In this document: in pieces, positions 47,203 to 57,406 of the stretch | Layout of the letters: each line of letters opens with the position of its first letter | How positions within the stretch are numbered: position 1 is the first letter of the stretch | Assembly: GCF_013368755.1 (NCBI RefSeq) | Contig: NC_049562.1 | Location: forward strand, 3,348,001-3,412,000 | Length of the DNA stretch: 64,000 nucleotides | Reading direction: 5' to 3' | From: Talaromyces rugulosus | Taxonomy: Eukaryota > Ascomycota > Eurotiomycetes > Eurotiales > Trichocomaceae | Notes under the pieces: model-generated | Told to the model about the DNA's origin: nothing | Databases searched by the model: none | Seen by the model: only the letters and a program-made list of their open reading frames with translations | Made by a program: the position numbers and the translations under genes

Positions 47203-47315
47203 AGATAAGGGCAGCAGAACAGAGAATTGAAATAGAACAAAGGCAGACGAAAGTGGCGGCGTGGGACGCTTTGCTTATCGTGGCGGTGGTGGATAAAAGA
47301 TAAGGCAAGATTATC
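47203..47315. promoter_or_regulatory. cluster of GATA (HGATAR-type) sites upstream of allantoinase
   Basis: Within 62-175 bp before the start codon there are AGATAAG (47203-47209), CTTATC (47274-47279, GATAAG on the other strand), GATAAA (47292-47297), GATAAG (47299-47304) and TTATC (47311-47315). In Aspergillus relatives AreA binds HGATAR to activate nitrogen-scavenging genes, including the purine pathway. The inference is nitrogen-metabolite regulation of allantoinase. No clear UaY site was found. Confidence 0.6.
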
Positions 47316-47389
47316 CTAATACGGAAAAGACAAGGACACAGGAGCCGCAGAACGCAGGAGCAGTAGAAAAGCAGGAACGAGTTGGCTGT

Positions 47390-47410
47390 TAACTGTTAAC
47401 TGTTAACTGT
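47390..47410. repeat. 7-bp tandem repeat (three copies of CTGTTAA)
   Basis: Three head-to-tail copies of CTGTTAA, each containing a GTTAAC palindrome at its junction, in the allantoinase upstream region. Confidence 0.8.
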
Positions 47411-48273
47411 GATAGAAATAATAGTCAAGCAAAAGACCAAACCCAAACCGATCCCTCCCAGGGGATTAAGAGGGCCGGCCCTCGGTGGGTAACCCGGTTG
47501 TCCATTTGCCGTTGAAAAAAAAAAAACTTAGGCGTGCGGTCCCATGGGAATCCATTTCCAGGCCAGGGCCCAATCCATTAGTCAACGGCAGTAGAGTCAA
47601 GGTGCTGGATGCATGGGTTGTCAGCACAGTGGACGCTGTGCCGATAAGCGGGCGGTGGTGTTACTCGATGGAAATTCCCAAACGGGCCGTAGTTGGCCTC
47701 GTGAGTTTCCGGCTGGCGGGCCACAACCACAAGTTTTAGTAGCTGTGGATTCCGGGGATAGAATCATGGTTGCCCATTTTGGGAATAGGCTGGGGGAAGT
47801 CGTCCGCCTAGCGTGCCCCAGGCGATCAGACTCCAGACTCCAGAGTGACCCCATTGCAGCATCGTGATGGCTGGTCTCCGGCACGCCCCAGACTGACACT
47901 GACAGACTCGACTGACAATCAGCAATCAGTGAGCAAAGTGGAAAGTGGAAAGTGGAGGAGGAACCATGGCGGCGATAAGCTCGTCGGGCGTCGTTGGCTC
48001 GCAGCGCCTCACCGCCTCACCGCCCCACTGCATTTTTCTGTTTTTTTTCTCCGGCAAAAACCTTTCCTGTTCGGGCTAGCGCGCTGCACGGCGTGTCATC
48101 GGCCGGCTCCGGAGGTAGTCGCGCTAGTCCTGTTTGGTACAAGCCAGGGACGCTCGCATGGACGCCAAGGATATACTCCATACTCTGTTCTCCATAGTCC
48201 AACGATATGCTCGATATTCTTCTGTCTGCTGTCTGAGAATTAGATACATGTGTCAGTCAGCCATCTCTGTCAT

Positions 48274-49669
48274 TCACGACCCTGTCTCGCCCTCGTCGAC
48301 AACTACCTCAGCCTCAGCCTCAGCCTCCCCCTGCTGTTTCCGCTTCTCCCATCCATCGTCGTCCTCTTCCTCGGCAATGATCAGCTCGACCTCTTCGTAC
48401 GACGGGTCCGCGTGGAGCTTGTCGAGCCACTGCAACATGCTCCTCCAACACGACACAATCGAAGCCTCCGAGTGAACGGGCTCGCCCGACGAGAACGTGT
48501 TGCAGCCGTAATCCAGCGTGCCCGGCACTGGCCACTCTGCGGGGTGTGGAGACAGGATGTATGCGCGGCAGCGCGTAGACAGGAAGCGGGAAAATGAGCC
48601 CATTTCTAGTCCGACGTCCATGTCGATCTCTTTGCCTTCGTTGACCAGCTCGCTTTTGTTGTGTATCGGATCTGCGAGGCACATCGCTGCGATGTAGTCT
48701 TTCCATTTCTCCCCTAAGTAGATTGTAAGCAAGCTTTTTTTTTAAGAAATAAAAAATAAAAAAATAACAAAATAAAAAGAGAGGGAGAGTTACAGTTCGC
48801 TGCCAAGTATCGTGTGGCATGCTGAGCCCCATCCGAGACTGCAATAACATCAATCTTGGCCTCTTCGTGCACCAGCTGGCCCCGAGCCGCCAGTATCCCT
48901 TCAAAGACGCATTTCACATGTTCCTCGCAGTTGGCATTCTGAGGAATCCTATTGCGCAGCGACCACTTCAGCGGCGGGTGTACTGCCGACTGCTGAGGGA
49001 GAGCAAACCATGTTCGGTACGAGACCGCAGTTCCCGAGCCCCAGTGATAGTACAACTGTCCAGCATTTGCAATCACCAATGCTGTATCCTCGTCGTTCTC
49101 GGAAAGCTCATCGCCGTCTTTTTTCAGAACGGTCTTTGCAAAGTCGACCATGGAGCCACCGTTGATAGATAGTTTGCCGATGCTTCTGTAGGCCCAGATG
49201 CCGAGATCCTGGGTCGAGCTGCCAAAAACGACAACGACCCGCTTAGCCTGTCTCAGGTTTGACGAGCACAGAATTGGCACGTGCTTGTCCCCTTCTTGTA
49301 CGCCTGGAGGAAGACGGACGGTCGACAGGGACAGAGCACTGAGACGTTCCAGAACGATCCGACGGATGCATTCTATCTCGTTAGTAACTCGAGTAGAATA
49401 TAAACAAAAACGCGAACAAGGCTCACCATTCATTGCATTGCCGTGCACATCGTTCCATCTTTCGTTGTTGGTAAGTTTGAACTTGAAGTCGGCTTCTGGG
49501 TTGGCAACCTGGCGGATTTGGTCTTTGTCGTTGATAAAGTACCTGCATCTATCTCAGTACGATGTCCTCATATAGAGAACAACGAAGAAGTCAGAACTCA
49601 CCCAAGCTTTTCCAAATCTGGGACAAAAACAGGGTCCTTGGGAAGGTCTTTTTCTTGGTAGACCAGCAT
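48274..49669 (-). CDS. Arb2-domain protein
   Basis: Four exons: 49669..49602, 49542..49427, 49372..48794 and 48713..48274, coding 400 residues. The start MLVYQEKDLPKDPVF leads into LEKLGYFINDKDQIRQVANP, RWNDVHGNAMNECIRRIVLE and a central block RVVVVFGSSTQDLGIWAYRS then ALVIANAGQLYYHWGSG. This is the Arb2 domain, an alpha/beta fold shared with histone deacetylase C-termini and FAM172. Fission yeast Arb2 is part of the Argonaute siRNA chaperone complex; most filamentous-fungal copies are uncharacterised, so a silencing role is only a possibility. The C-terminus is an acidic tail. The reading frame continues upstream of 49669 but that N-terminal sequence looks unconserved, so the internal ATG was chosen. 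Confidence 0.8.
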
Positions 49670-50123
49670 CCTTTCGGTCAGAAGGACGAGTGACAGAACC
49701 GATGTGAGGATGAGATGACTGATTCTCACGAGATTTTTCAGACTCGAAGTAAAGACGCAGGAAAGTGAGGGGTGAGGTTGAAGAAAGAGAGAGAGAGAGA
49801 GAGAGAGCGGAGAGCGGTCAGGGGGCACCGACAACGAAGGAGCAAACGGAGACGAATACGCATCACGCCAGCCTCAACGAATGGAAAGTCACCGTATTCC
49901 CTCCGATCAGCCTGGTTTTGAACGCTGAAAAAAAGAAAAAGAAAAAACAAAAACAAAAAACAAAACAAACGCAGATTGTAATAATATGTTTGAGAAATGA
50001 CATGTCATTGATGAATATTGTACACTGCAGATATCAGAAACGCCCGATTCTAACCAACCCAGTATGTATGTAATATGCGACTCCAACCAATCGATACATT
50101 TCGAGAGAAAAAACTTGGCTGTT
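49670..50123. other. 454-bp intergenic region
   Basis: Upstream of the Arb2-domain gene and downstream of the uS14m gene, both reading leftward. It has a GA dinucleotide run (about 49786-49808) and an A-rich tract (about 49926-49972). Promoter function for the Arb2-domain gene is inferred from position. Confidence 0.4.
49786..49808. repeat. (AG)n dinucleotide run
   Basis: About eleven AG units about 120 bp upstream of the Arb2-domain gene start. Confidence 0.8.
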
Positions 50124-50629
50124 CTACCAAGAAGCTTTTCTCACACCTGGCAGCAAGCCAGCCAGTGCTTGTTCGCGGAATTGGTACTGGATAAAATCCA
50201 TGTTAGCACGTCTGACAATCCATCACAAAAAAAGGTGAAGGCGAGGTATTGTATCTTACCCTTGCAATCTTAAAATCGCGAAACACACTTCTCGCAACTC
50301 CTCCTGCCACACATCGGTTCTTGATCTGGGTCGACCGGGTGTACGCATGCATCTGTGAGAGCTGGAGTTGCGCCTGTACGCGCACACGCTGGGGGAGAGA
50401 TGTGTTGCGGATCGCATAACGGAGCGCTTGTCTAGAAAATTATACTCAATTAGCGAAACTATCCCCCCAATCTTGCTCTGAATATTTGTCGAGGTCGTCA
50501 CAAGTAAAGAGCGGAAACTGACCTCTCAGGCTCAAACTGTTCAAAGACTTTGCGCTTGGTGTGGTCGCGGATGATGCGGGCATTGATGAAGCCGCCGAGA
50601 TCCAGCCGCTTGGCTCGGAAATGAGACAT
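50124..50629 (-). CDS. Mitochondrial small-subunit ribosomal protein uS14m (Mrp2)
   Basis: Three exons: 50629..50523, 50431..50260 and 50186..50124, coding 113 residues. The sequence runs MSHFRAKRLDLGGFINARII, DHTKRKVFEQFEPERQALRY, ALRYAIRNTSLPQRVRVQAQ, then the uS14 signature TRSTQIKNRCVAGGVARSVF followed by RDFKIARYQFREQALAG and a final GVRKASW. This C-terminal part is the conserved bacterial S14 fold that contacts the head of the small subunit. The zinc-site cysteines of some S14 forms are absent. Second-intron phase: the exon ends AGG before GTAAGA so that the next codon is TAC; the alternative donor would break the motif. The protein is imported into mitochondria, where it joins the 37S subunit. 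Confidence 0.93.
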
Positions 50630-51209
50630 GTTGGGCTGTGATTATTATTCGTGAGATGCAGGTTGCAGGATGAACCTGGTTGTGGCTGTTTGAAGATGGA
50701 GGTGCTCAGGCTCGGCTTCCGCGACTTGGTGGCAATCCAAAGCGGACTAGTGCCAACTTCCAAGTTGGCATCATTACCAGCTATCATCGGCCATAATACT
50801 GCTGAGAAATTCGAATTAATAGCAGCTAGGCTTTTAAAAAAAAATCCGATTGGAATTCGGAACTCAGTAATTATACTGACAATTATCCTTGTACCCAAGT
50901 CGATGCCTCAAGTCCCTCTGCCGAGATTCATCCCATACGAACGAATACGCTACATTCAAAATCATTATAAAGAAAAACCAGTAATGTTAAGGTTATAGTG
51001 ATACAGCTTCTTTCTGCGTCGATAGACGCCTAGCTCGGGTCTATATGCTTTGTACAAAGAAAATCATGACAAGAGACTGGCAAATAAGGCCTGTGTGTTT
51101 TTTTGTTTTGTTCTTGTTGTGCTCTTGACGACCGAATTTGCAAAAACGCGACAATCTCCTTCTCGTCCTTTTGGATTGCGACGAATTCCCCTTAAATCAT
51201 TGACTTTGG
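50630..51209. other. 580-bp intergenic region
   Basis: Upstream of the uS14m gene and downstream of the atp18 gene. No coding or RNA signal; mixed composition with AT-rich parts at 50800-51000. Confidence 0.4.
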
Positions 51210-51668
51210 TTAATGCTGGTCCTTGGAGGGCTTGGCGTTGGGGTTTCGGGGGTCGTTCTTGAACTCGGCGGCTGTTGCGAGGTCAGCATAGTGTATGGCA
51301 TTGGCGATACTGGAAGTTGATTGAAATAGGTCCTAATAGGCCCTCTCTTCCGGTACATCAGAGGTACTCACAGTTCATTGAGGCGTTGGCGATGGAGTTG
51401 ACACCGTAGAGGATGACGAGACCTTGAAGCAGCAGTCAGCAATAATCCCACGTCGCACCAATTGAATATAATATTCTGTGTGCAAAGCGCAAGCGCAAGC
51501 TGCAGAAAAGGTAACATACCAGCAGCGTAGAAAGGGAACATGGTCTTGCCTGTAATGCGACACGATCCGTTAGCAACCGTCTTTCCTCCCATTGACACGG
51601 CATGCAGCATGAAGGGGGGAGGGAAACTCACCGACAGGGGCGGGCCACTTCTTTCCGAGGAGAGACAT
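51210..51668 (-). CDS. atp18: ATP synthase subunit j (Atp18), mitochondrial
   Basis: Four tiny exons: 51668..51632, 51549..51520, 51422..51372 and 51271..51210, coding 59 residues, the right length for this subunit. The joined protein starts MSLLGKKWPAPVGKTMFPFY, has one membrane helix (FYAAGLVILYGVNSIANA) and ends SAEFKNDPRNPNAKPSKDQH, the last part being strongly conserved. Subunit j (i/j) is a small peripheral protein of the F-type ATP synthase Fo sector in the inner membrane and helps its dimer stability. Three introns (82, 97 and 100 bp) exceed the coding length. The last acceptor was set by the conserved EFKNDPRNP and lies just after a CTGAC branch site. Too short in any single frame to be found without splicing. 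Confidence 0.92.
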
Positions 51669-51937
51669 GATTTCAAGTAATCGGCAATTCGCGAGACGAT
51701 ATGGGAAATTCGCGAGGGGTCGAGGAGGGTATGTAGTGACAAGAGGTCGAGACGAGGCGGAACAAGTCGAGCGAGGTTGTTTCGGAAGTTCTCGCCTCGC
51801 CGCTTTGAGAGGGAATCGTGGCCGCTTTTAGCCCCGCCGCTAACTAACTAACTTACTAGCCTCCATGTAAACAATAATAATATCGTCGACATACCAGGTT
51901 CTACTACTTTATTTTTGCAACAGCTCACCAATTCAAA
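51669..51937. promoter_or_regulatory. divergent promoter region (atp18 / spc19)
   Basis: A 269-bp gap between divergent start codons. Contains a CTAA-type direct repeat at about 51840-51855. Nothing specific recognised. Confidence 0.4.
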
Positions 51938-52534
51938 ATGGCCGACTCGCTCGCCTCGTCCGTAGCCTCGCTCCGGTCATCAATACACCTTCTCGACAGC
52001 TCCATTGACATTCTCGACTCTGGCGTCAACGACTTCCCACGTCTCACCAAAGTTCTCCAAACAACCAGGGTACAGCAAACCCCTCATTTCTCCTGAATTT
52101 CGCAGACGTTCTCCATTCTAACTTGGGGGGGTTTTTTTTAGCACTTTGAACTCCTTCCCGAGCCAACTCTCCAAGAAGCCCAACAAGCCCTGCTGGACGA
52201 AATCTCCCCTAGTATCGCGCACCTCCTCTCAGTTGCATCGAACCACGTCGAACGACTCGCGCGCCGCGAGGACTCGCTCAAGGCCAAGTGCGAGCTTCAG
52301 GAAGGGCGCATGTCAGACAAGCAAAGAAGTTCGGCCGCCAATCGCGCTGGTTCAGCTTCTGCGGTTCGACCAGACCCTAGTGCATCATCATCAACATCGG
52401 ATGCTAGCGCCAAGGCTATTCAGTTGCGAAGACTGGTGCAAAAGAAGGAGAGGCTGAAGTATGCTGTCGACAGGCTGGAGTTGCAGAACCGGCAAAAGGA
52501 GAGGGAGTTGAGGAAGAGTATGGCTGTTCAGTGA
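51938..52534 (+). CDS. spc19: DASH complex subunit Spc19
   Basis: Two exons: 51938..52069 and 52142..52534, coding 174 residues. The N-terminal block SIHLLDSSIDILDSGVNDFP followed by RLTKVLQTTRHFELLPEPTL is the family signature, interrupted by the 72-bp intron. Predicted helices and a coiled coil continue (LDEISPSIAHLLSV, then LRRLVQKKERLKYAVDRLEL). Spc19 is a subunit of the fungal DASH/Dam1 ring that couples kinetochores to spindle microtubule ends. The segment between residues 105 and 135 is Ser/Ala-rich and poorly conserved. The intron acceptor follows a T tract. Convergent with rsm22. Confidence 0.92.
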
Positions 52535-52990
52535 TCATCACTTTTTATATATAAGTGGTGATTACCTTTCGAAATATCCTCAGTATGGCTTTTGCTATTA
52601 CTTGAGCCGAGTGATGAATGATGCCTGGTCATTTTTTACAAGGCTTTCCAGACATATATGCCTGCTCATTCACTGGCATATTATCGTCCAAAGGCCGGAT
52701 CTTCTCCTTTAAGGATCGAGGACAGACTTTATACCAGTTCAAGGACAACCAAACACTACAAGTGCGGTTCCGGCTTCAGGGCCAATTATTTTATCAGGGA
52801 AAGAAGATTCAGTCAGAGTCGGATCAGATTTTATAATACAGATAGTCGAGTAGCTATTATACAATATAATACATATGCAACACAATCAACCCCAAATGGT
52901 AATAATCCAAGCGCCGTGTACAAATATTTCCAATGTCGTAAGTCATTTTCCAGGCGAAATACGACACATAACATGCAGAGAAGAAAGGCT
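52535..52990. other. convergent 3' intergenic region
   Basis: A 456-bp gap between the stops of spc19 and rsm22. A C-box-like GTGATGA (52611-52617) has no D box partner, so no snoRNA is called. Confidence 0.4.
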
Positions 52991-55522
52991 TCAAGTTAAA
53001 TCGTCAGTATCCTCATCCGTGGTCTTTTTGGATGCCTGGCGAATCCGCTTCTTGTTTGCATACCGTTTCCAACTTGGAACCGTTCGGCCCTTTTTCCTTT
53101 GCTCAAGGGAATCGGCTTGCTCGCTGAGTGCATTTACTAGGCCCGGGTTGGCTTGTTTCTCTCGCGGATCGATCTCGCCCTCGCCCTCGTCGTCTTCGTC
53201 TCCTTCTTCCTCTAGTTGACTCAACCTAGAGGCGGCCTTGCTCTGCATCCTTTCTTTCTTGCTGAGTTGGGTTTCAACAGTCCCGAGCCTGAGATGGCGC
53301 GGGATTCGTGTTTTGGCTCCCAGAGCCCATAGATCTCCCCAACGAGCCTTGCGTGCGTCATGATATGATTGTCGGCTGAACGAGCGAGGCACCGTCCAAC
53401 GCTCAATCTTGCTTTCTGGTGTGCACACGTCCAGGATGACATGTCCGCGGCGTTTCATTGGCGAAAAGATCATGCGTGGAAGAGACAGAACGTTGAAATT
53501 CGGGTCTGTCAAGGGTTCGGTTGGTGTTGTAGTAGTCACTTCTGCATCATTTTCTGCAGGAGCGTCCTCTTCGTAGCCCTCAAATGCAGTATCTGTTACG
53601 GCTTTTCCTTGAGTTATACCTTGTGTTTCTCGCATGTCCACTCCACGCTGGACAGCCACGTAGCTGAATTCGACATCTTCGTGGTTGCGATGCTTGCTGC
53701 CAAAGATGCGCTGCAAGAAATCAGGCCGAATGTATCGCTGCGAGAAATGGCAATAATCGCTTCGACCTTGCGACTGGCCAGGAACAATGTACATGGGGCA
53801 TTTGCCATGGTTCGTGCAGGGGGCAATGATCATGCCAGGCTCTTTCTTCACGCTTCCCATATCTCCACTCTCCGTCAGTGCGTCATATTCGGTTGCGCCA
53901 GGACTGGCAATGTGTTTTTCTAGCAGCATTTCACGAGCACCGGCAATGGCTTCAAATCCTCGTTGGCGGCCCTTTTCGAGCATGATCAAAACACCACCAT
54001 TAGGGTTCAGGAGGGCCCATAGATTCTGGACGTGCTGTTTCCGCCTATAGTCTTCCTTGATTTCAAGCAATGTGTGAGGTGCGATAATGACATCAAACAT
54101 CTTGCGAGAAGGCGCTCTCTCATCGTTCAGGGTCGAGCCACCACGGATATGGACGTAGTCAGGCAGTCGAGGTAGAAAAGTTGTGTTTTCCAGCATTGCA
54201 CTTGCCCGCGTCTGGAGACTATTGGATCCAGCAAGTACGGTTGATTTTCCCATAGGTATTGGAGCATCTCTGGGGTGGTCAGGAACCATGGCCTCGTACT
54301 CGGCACGAACTATATCTCTCCATGCCAACATGCCGGCACCTCCACCTCCTGCATCCAAAACTCGTGGTCCTGTTTCCTGGGTTATAAGATCCCGCAGCCA
54401 CTTACTTCCCAGTCGCTTCCTGACCTCAACAAGCACACTCAGAGCCGAGGCATAGATACCGGGGTAGAGAACGGCGAGGTAGGTATTGGCTTCCATCTCA
54501 GTCATGTGATGCTGATTAACTGATAATGGTATTGGGATTTGCGGCAATTTCATGTTGGGCGGTGTGGTAACGGTAGAGTGCGGCATTCGAGGCCCGCCAA
54601 ATATTCTATGGGCTGCTTCGGTAATATGTTTGTTGGGATAGTCGGACAAAATGGTAGCAATGGGGTTGGTAACTGTGTCCTTGGGGAGAAACACGGTGCT
54701 TGGGTTGGTTGAAAATTTCCCGGCTGCGGTCAAAGGATGGATTCTCGGCCCAGATGCATAGTCGTCCTCATCTTCGATTTCGTTTTCCATCAAAACACCA
54801 CCTAGGCTATCTGCAACTTCTTGGGCACGTTCCATGGCATTTTCTTCAGGCTCGGCATCCACCAAATGTGCCGATTCTTCATCCATTTCGTCCACTTCAA
54901 CCTCTTGTTCCACTTCGATCTCTTCAATCCCGCCCTGTCCATCATCTCTTAAAATGATATCCGGCACCTTGAGCTCTTCCACATCCTCCACTTCTTCCTC
55001 CGGACTGATTGCCTCGCCATACAGAGTGTTGTAAAGTTCCAACTCGACCGGGTTCAGGTGGTCGTCTGGAAGAAACTCTCCAAATTGCTGTCTGGTTGCT
55101 CTAACTTTGGCTTCCAGCGATTGATAATTGCGATGGCCAATAGATCCACTGAAAACGTCCTCTAGGTCCCAGCTCCTTATTTCCACAACGTGGTCGTACT
55201 CGCCCAAGAACACATTGTCTAGTGCAGCGGCGAGCTCGTCTTCGTGTTGGTGGATGTTATCAATTAGCGTAAATATCTCGGCTTTTCGAGTTTCTGCCAG
55301 CACGTCGACATCGGGGGCTGACGCTAGTGTTCGTCTAGCCTTGGGCAATTTATGCTGGTTTTTACTGTTTCTCTGAGCAACCAAAGACGAGAGCTGCGAG
55401 CTTTTAACGGTTGAGCCCAATCTGTGAGCTCCTCGCTGAAGCTGTGAGGTGCGATGCGTGGTCGACTGGAGGATTCCGAGTACATTTGGTCGAGAATTCC
55501 TGAGGCGACACCTGGAAAGCAT
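52991..55522 (-). CDS. rsm22: Mitochondrial small-subunit assembly factor Rsm22 (METTL17 family)
   Basis: Single exon, 843 residues. The N-terminus (MLSRCRLRNSRPNVLGIL, then Arg/Ser/Thr-rich) looks like a mitochondrial presequence. An acidic linker (190-250) precedes the methyltransferase-like domain: YLAVLYPGIYASALSVLVEV, the SAM-fold motif GPRVLDAGGGGAGMLAW, FDVIIAPHTLLEIKEDY and ALLNPNGGVLIMLEKGRQRG. A Cys motif follows (PCTNHGKCPMY then DYCHFSQRY), consistent with the Fe-S cluster site described for METTL17. Rsm22-family proteins bind immature mitochondrial small subunits and are needed for mitochondrial translation. The C-terminal 120 residues are basic and acidic low complexity. Divergent arrangement with nothing: the Rogdi-like gene upstream reads the same way. 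Confidence 0.92.
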   Translation of the reverse strand: MLSRCRLRNSRPNVLGILQSTTHRTSQLQRGAHRLGSTVKSSQLSSLVAQRNSKNQHKLPKARRTLASAPDVDVLAETRKAEIFTLIDNIHQHEDELAAALDNVFLGEYDHVVEIRSWDLEDVFSGSIGHRNYQSLEAKVRATRQQFGEFLPDDHLNPVELELYNTLYGEAISPEEEVEDVEELKVPDIILRDDGQGGIEEIEVEQEVEVDEMDEESAHLVDAEPEENAMERAQEVADSLGGVLMENEIEDEDDYASGPRIHPLTAAGKFSTNPSTVFLPKDTVTNPIATILSDYPNKHITEAAHRIFGGPRMPHSTVTTPPNMKLPQIPIPLSVNQHHMTEMEANTYLAVLYPGIYASALSVLVEVRKRLGSKWLRDLITQETGPRVLDAGGGGAGMLAWRDIVRAEYEAMVPDHPRDAPIPMGKSTVLAGSNSLQTRASAMLENTTFLPRLPDYVHIRGGSTLNDERAPSRKMFDVIIAPHTLLEIKEDYRRKQHVQNLWALLNPNGGVLIMLEKGRQRGFEAIAGAREMLLEKHIASPGATEYDALTESGDMGSVKKEPGMIIAPCTNHGKCPMYIVPGQSQGRSDYCHFSQRYIRPDFLQRIFGSKHRNHEDVEFSYVAVQRGVDMRETQGITQGKAVTDTAFEGYEEDAPAENDAEVTTTTPTEPLTDPNFNVLSLPRMIFSPMKRRGHVILDVCTPESKIERWTVPRSFSRQSYHDARKARWGDLWALGAKTRIPRHLRLGTVETQLSKKERMQSKAASRLSQLEEEGDEDDEGEGEIDPREKQANPGLVNALSEQADSLEQRKKGRTVPSWKRYANKKRIRQASKKTTDEDTDDLT

Positions 55523-55761
55523 CGTGGAGCTTCAATCTTCGGCCAGCAAAGAGGAAACTTTTGGCTTGGAGAGTGCAATAGAAACTTCTTTTTTCTCCGT
55601 CCGCCACAGGACCTGCGGCCGACGTGCCAAGCCTAGCCGCATCAAATGTCGACTGCGTGATTGGTCAGATTGTATTACATAATACGTATTTTTATACTTG
55701 GTTTTTATTGGCTGCATATACAAGAAAATACAATGTCTGTATATATACGTTTCGCGATGAA

Positions 55762-56883
55762 CTAGATACTGTCGCTTTCGCCATCACCTTCACCCGTAAA
55801 AATCCTCAACGAGCTGATACATTTCATCACCTCATGCTCCAACGCACTCAGCTTGGCCATGGCCGCGATGAGACTCGGATCCTGGCTCTCGACGCGGATC
55901 TTTTCTTTAACTTTGACTTCTTCCCCGCGCCACGTAAAAGTGTCACCGGATTCATCGTGCGTGGGCAGGCGCGGTCCGAATATTCGGTCTCGTAGTGAAA
56001 GCCCTGTCAGCGAGATGTCTGTGGTAAAAGCCGTTGGGGCTTGGGCGACAGCTGTGGGTTCTAGGGTTCGCAGGTTCAAGACCAAAGCGGCCTCTGCGAT
56101 TGCTAGCTGGAATGATAAGTAGGGCGGTAGAGCAGGATCAAAGACCTTGGAAAAAAAATGTTAGCGACCTGTTTTAAACTTCACGCGTCTGGTTTTCTAA
56201 GCCAACGTACGTTGTCGTCTGCGCTGTTTTCCCACCAATGTAGTGACTCTGTGTTTCCCTTGAGGGCAGTTTTCGCCTCTGAAATATGTTCGTGCAGTAA
56301 GTGCAGCTGGCCTGATATGAAGCTTGCATTCAGTGGATTGCCAGTCCACGTGCTGACATCGACCACATCAAGGCTCTGATTCACCAGGTCGCGGACTGTC
56401 GCAAGCTGGTCCAGCACCAGCTCTGGGGCTCCTGGGATATTTGAAAAGGTAAGACGCGTAGAGTTGGCCCCACGAGTTGGCGGTAGAGAGCTGAGTCGAA
56501 GTTGAATATCCTTTTGCTGAATATCAGTCTCAAGCCATTGAAAATTTGACCAAATAAAGAGAAAAAGGTTACATACTCCCTTGACGATGCGGGTTCCTAC
56601 TCTAGTGACGAATCCCTTTACGCTCTCTGATCGGACTGATGATAGGACCAGGGTGGACCCTGGTTCTTTGGGAGCCAATAGCTCGGCGCATTCTTCCAGC
56701 CCTTCTCGCAGCGAAGCAAGCAGTTCTTGGAACGAGGTCAGTAGCCACTCGAGCTCTTTGGCCTACAACAATCAGTGATACAGCCTCAAAATACGCGCAC
56801 GCAAAGGGTAAACTCACCAAGGAATCCTCTTCCTCCGCCTTCAACTTGTCCGCCGGCAATGGAGGATACGCCCAGGTTGCCAT
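55762..56883 (-). CDS. Rogdi/Rav2-family V-ATPase regulator (RAVE complex)
   Basis: Four exons: 56883..56818, 56762..56577, 56516..56211 and 56145..55762, coding 313 residues. The joined sequence reads MATWAYPPLPADKLKAEEED at the start, KELEWLLTSFQELLASLREG, TLVLSSVRSESVKGFVTRVG, LVLDQLATVRDLVNQSLDVV, DVSTWTGNPLNASFISGQLH and FDPALPPYLSFQLAIAEAAL, all matching the Rogdi leucine-zipper family. The yeast member Rav2 works in RAVE with Rav1 and Skp1 to rejoin V1 with Vo when glucose returns; that role is transferred. Intron positions are all phase 0. The C-terminal part (about 200-313) holds LTGLSLRDRIFGPRLPTHDE and a short final helix. Vma12, another V-ATPase assembly factor, is 11 kb away. Divergent from sur7. 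Confidence 0.88.
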
Positions 56884-57406
56884 AGATCTGACCTGGTCCA
56901 ATGATGTGCACGACTGACGAAGTGGAGTCGTAAGTACGCTGCGTTGTGCAAATGCAAGGCAGAAGCTCAAAAAAAGGTGACGTTGTCCAAGAAGAACGGA
57001 GAATGACGTGGTGATGCTGTGAGAGTCGAGGAAAGTGGAGTGTGACCTCAAAGTGATAGACTTGGGCAGTCACCGGCACTAGTCCGTTTGCAGACTCACA
57101 CCGTGGCTTAAGGTTGACGCGCTAGCCCTCATACGGTATAGCGCCCTGTACAGCGCCCACAGCCTACGTCATCGACAAGGGCTTTGGGATCGAATCCAGA
57201 ATTTGGGAAAGCAAAACTCACGACTTAAAAAAAAACTCTCTGGCCACAATTTATTCCCAGCCTGTCGTTTCGCTTTTGCACCCAATTGAGCTCCGGTGTT
57301 CCTCACACATCCCGCACACACACAGCTTACTTCCTCTTCAACAAGCACCACACTGCTTTGACATTGTACAAGCTCTACTTTGAAAGTAACAAGATCGACA
57401 ACCACA
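56884..57406. promoter_or_regulatory. divergent promoter region (Rogdi-like / sur7)
   Basis: A 523-bp gap between divergent start codons. A C/A-rich stretch (57290-57406) precedes sur7 and fits a leader. No specific operator recognised. Confidence 0.4.

Larger units (their letters stand above)
47142..48273. other. 1.1-kb intergenic region upstream of allantoinase
   Basis: Contains the GATA cluster near allantoinase, a triple CTGTTAA repeat at about 47390-47410, and a GGAAAGT repeat near 47940-47957. The rest shows no coding or RNA signal. The Arb2-domain gene ends at 48274. Confidence 0.45.
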
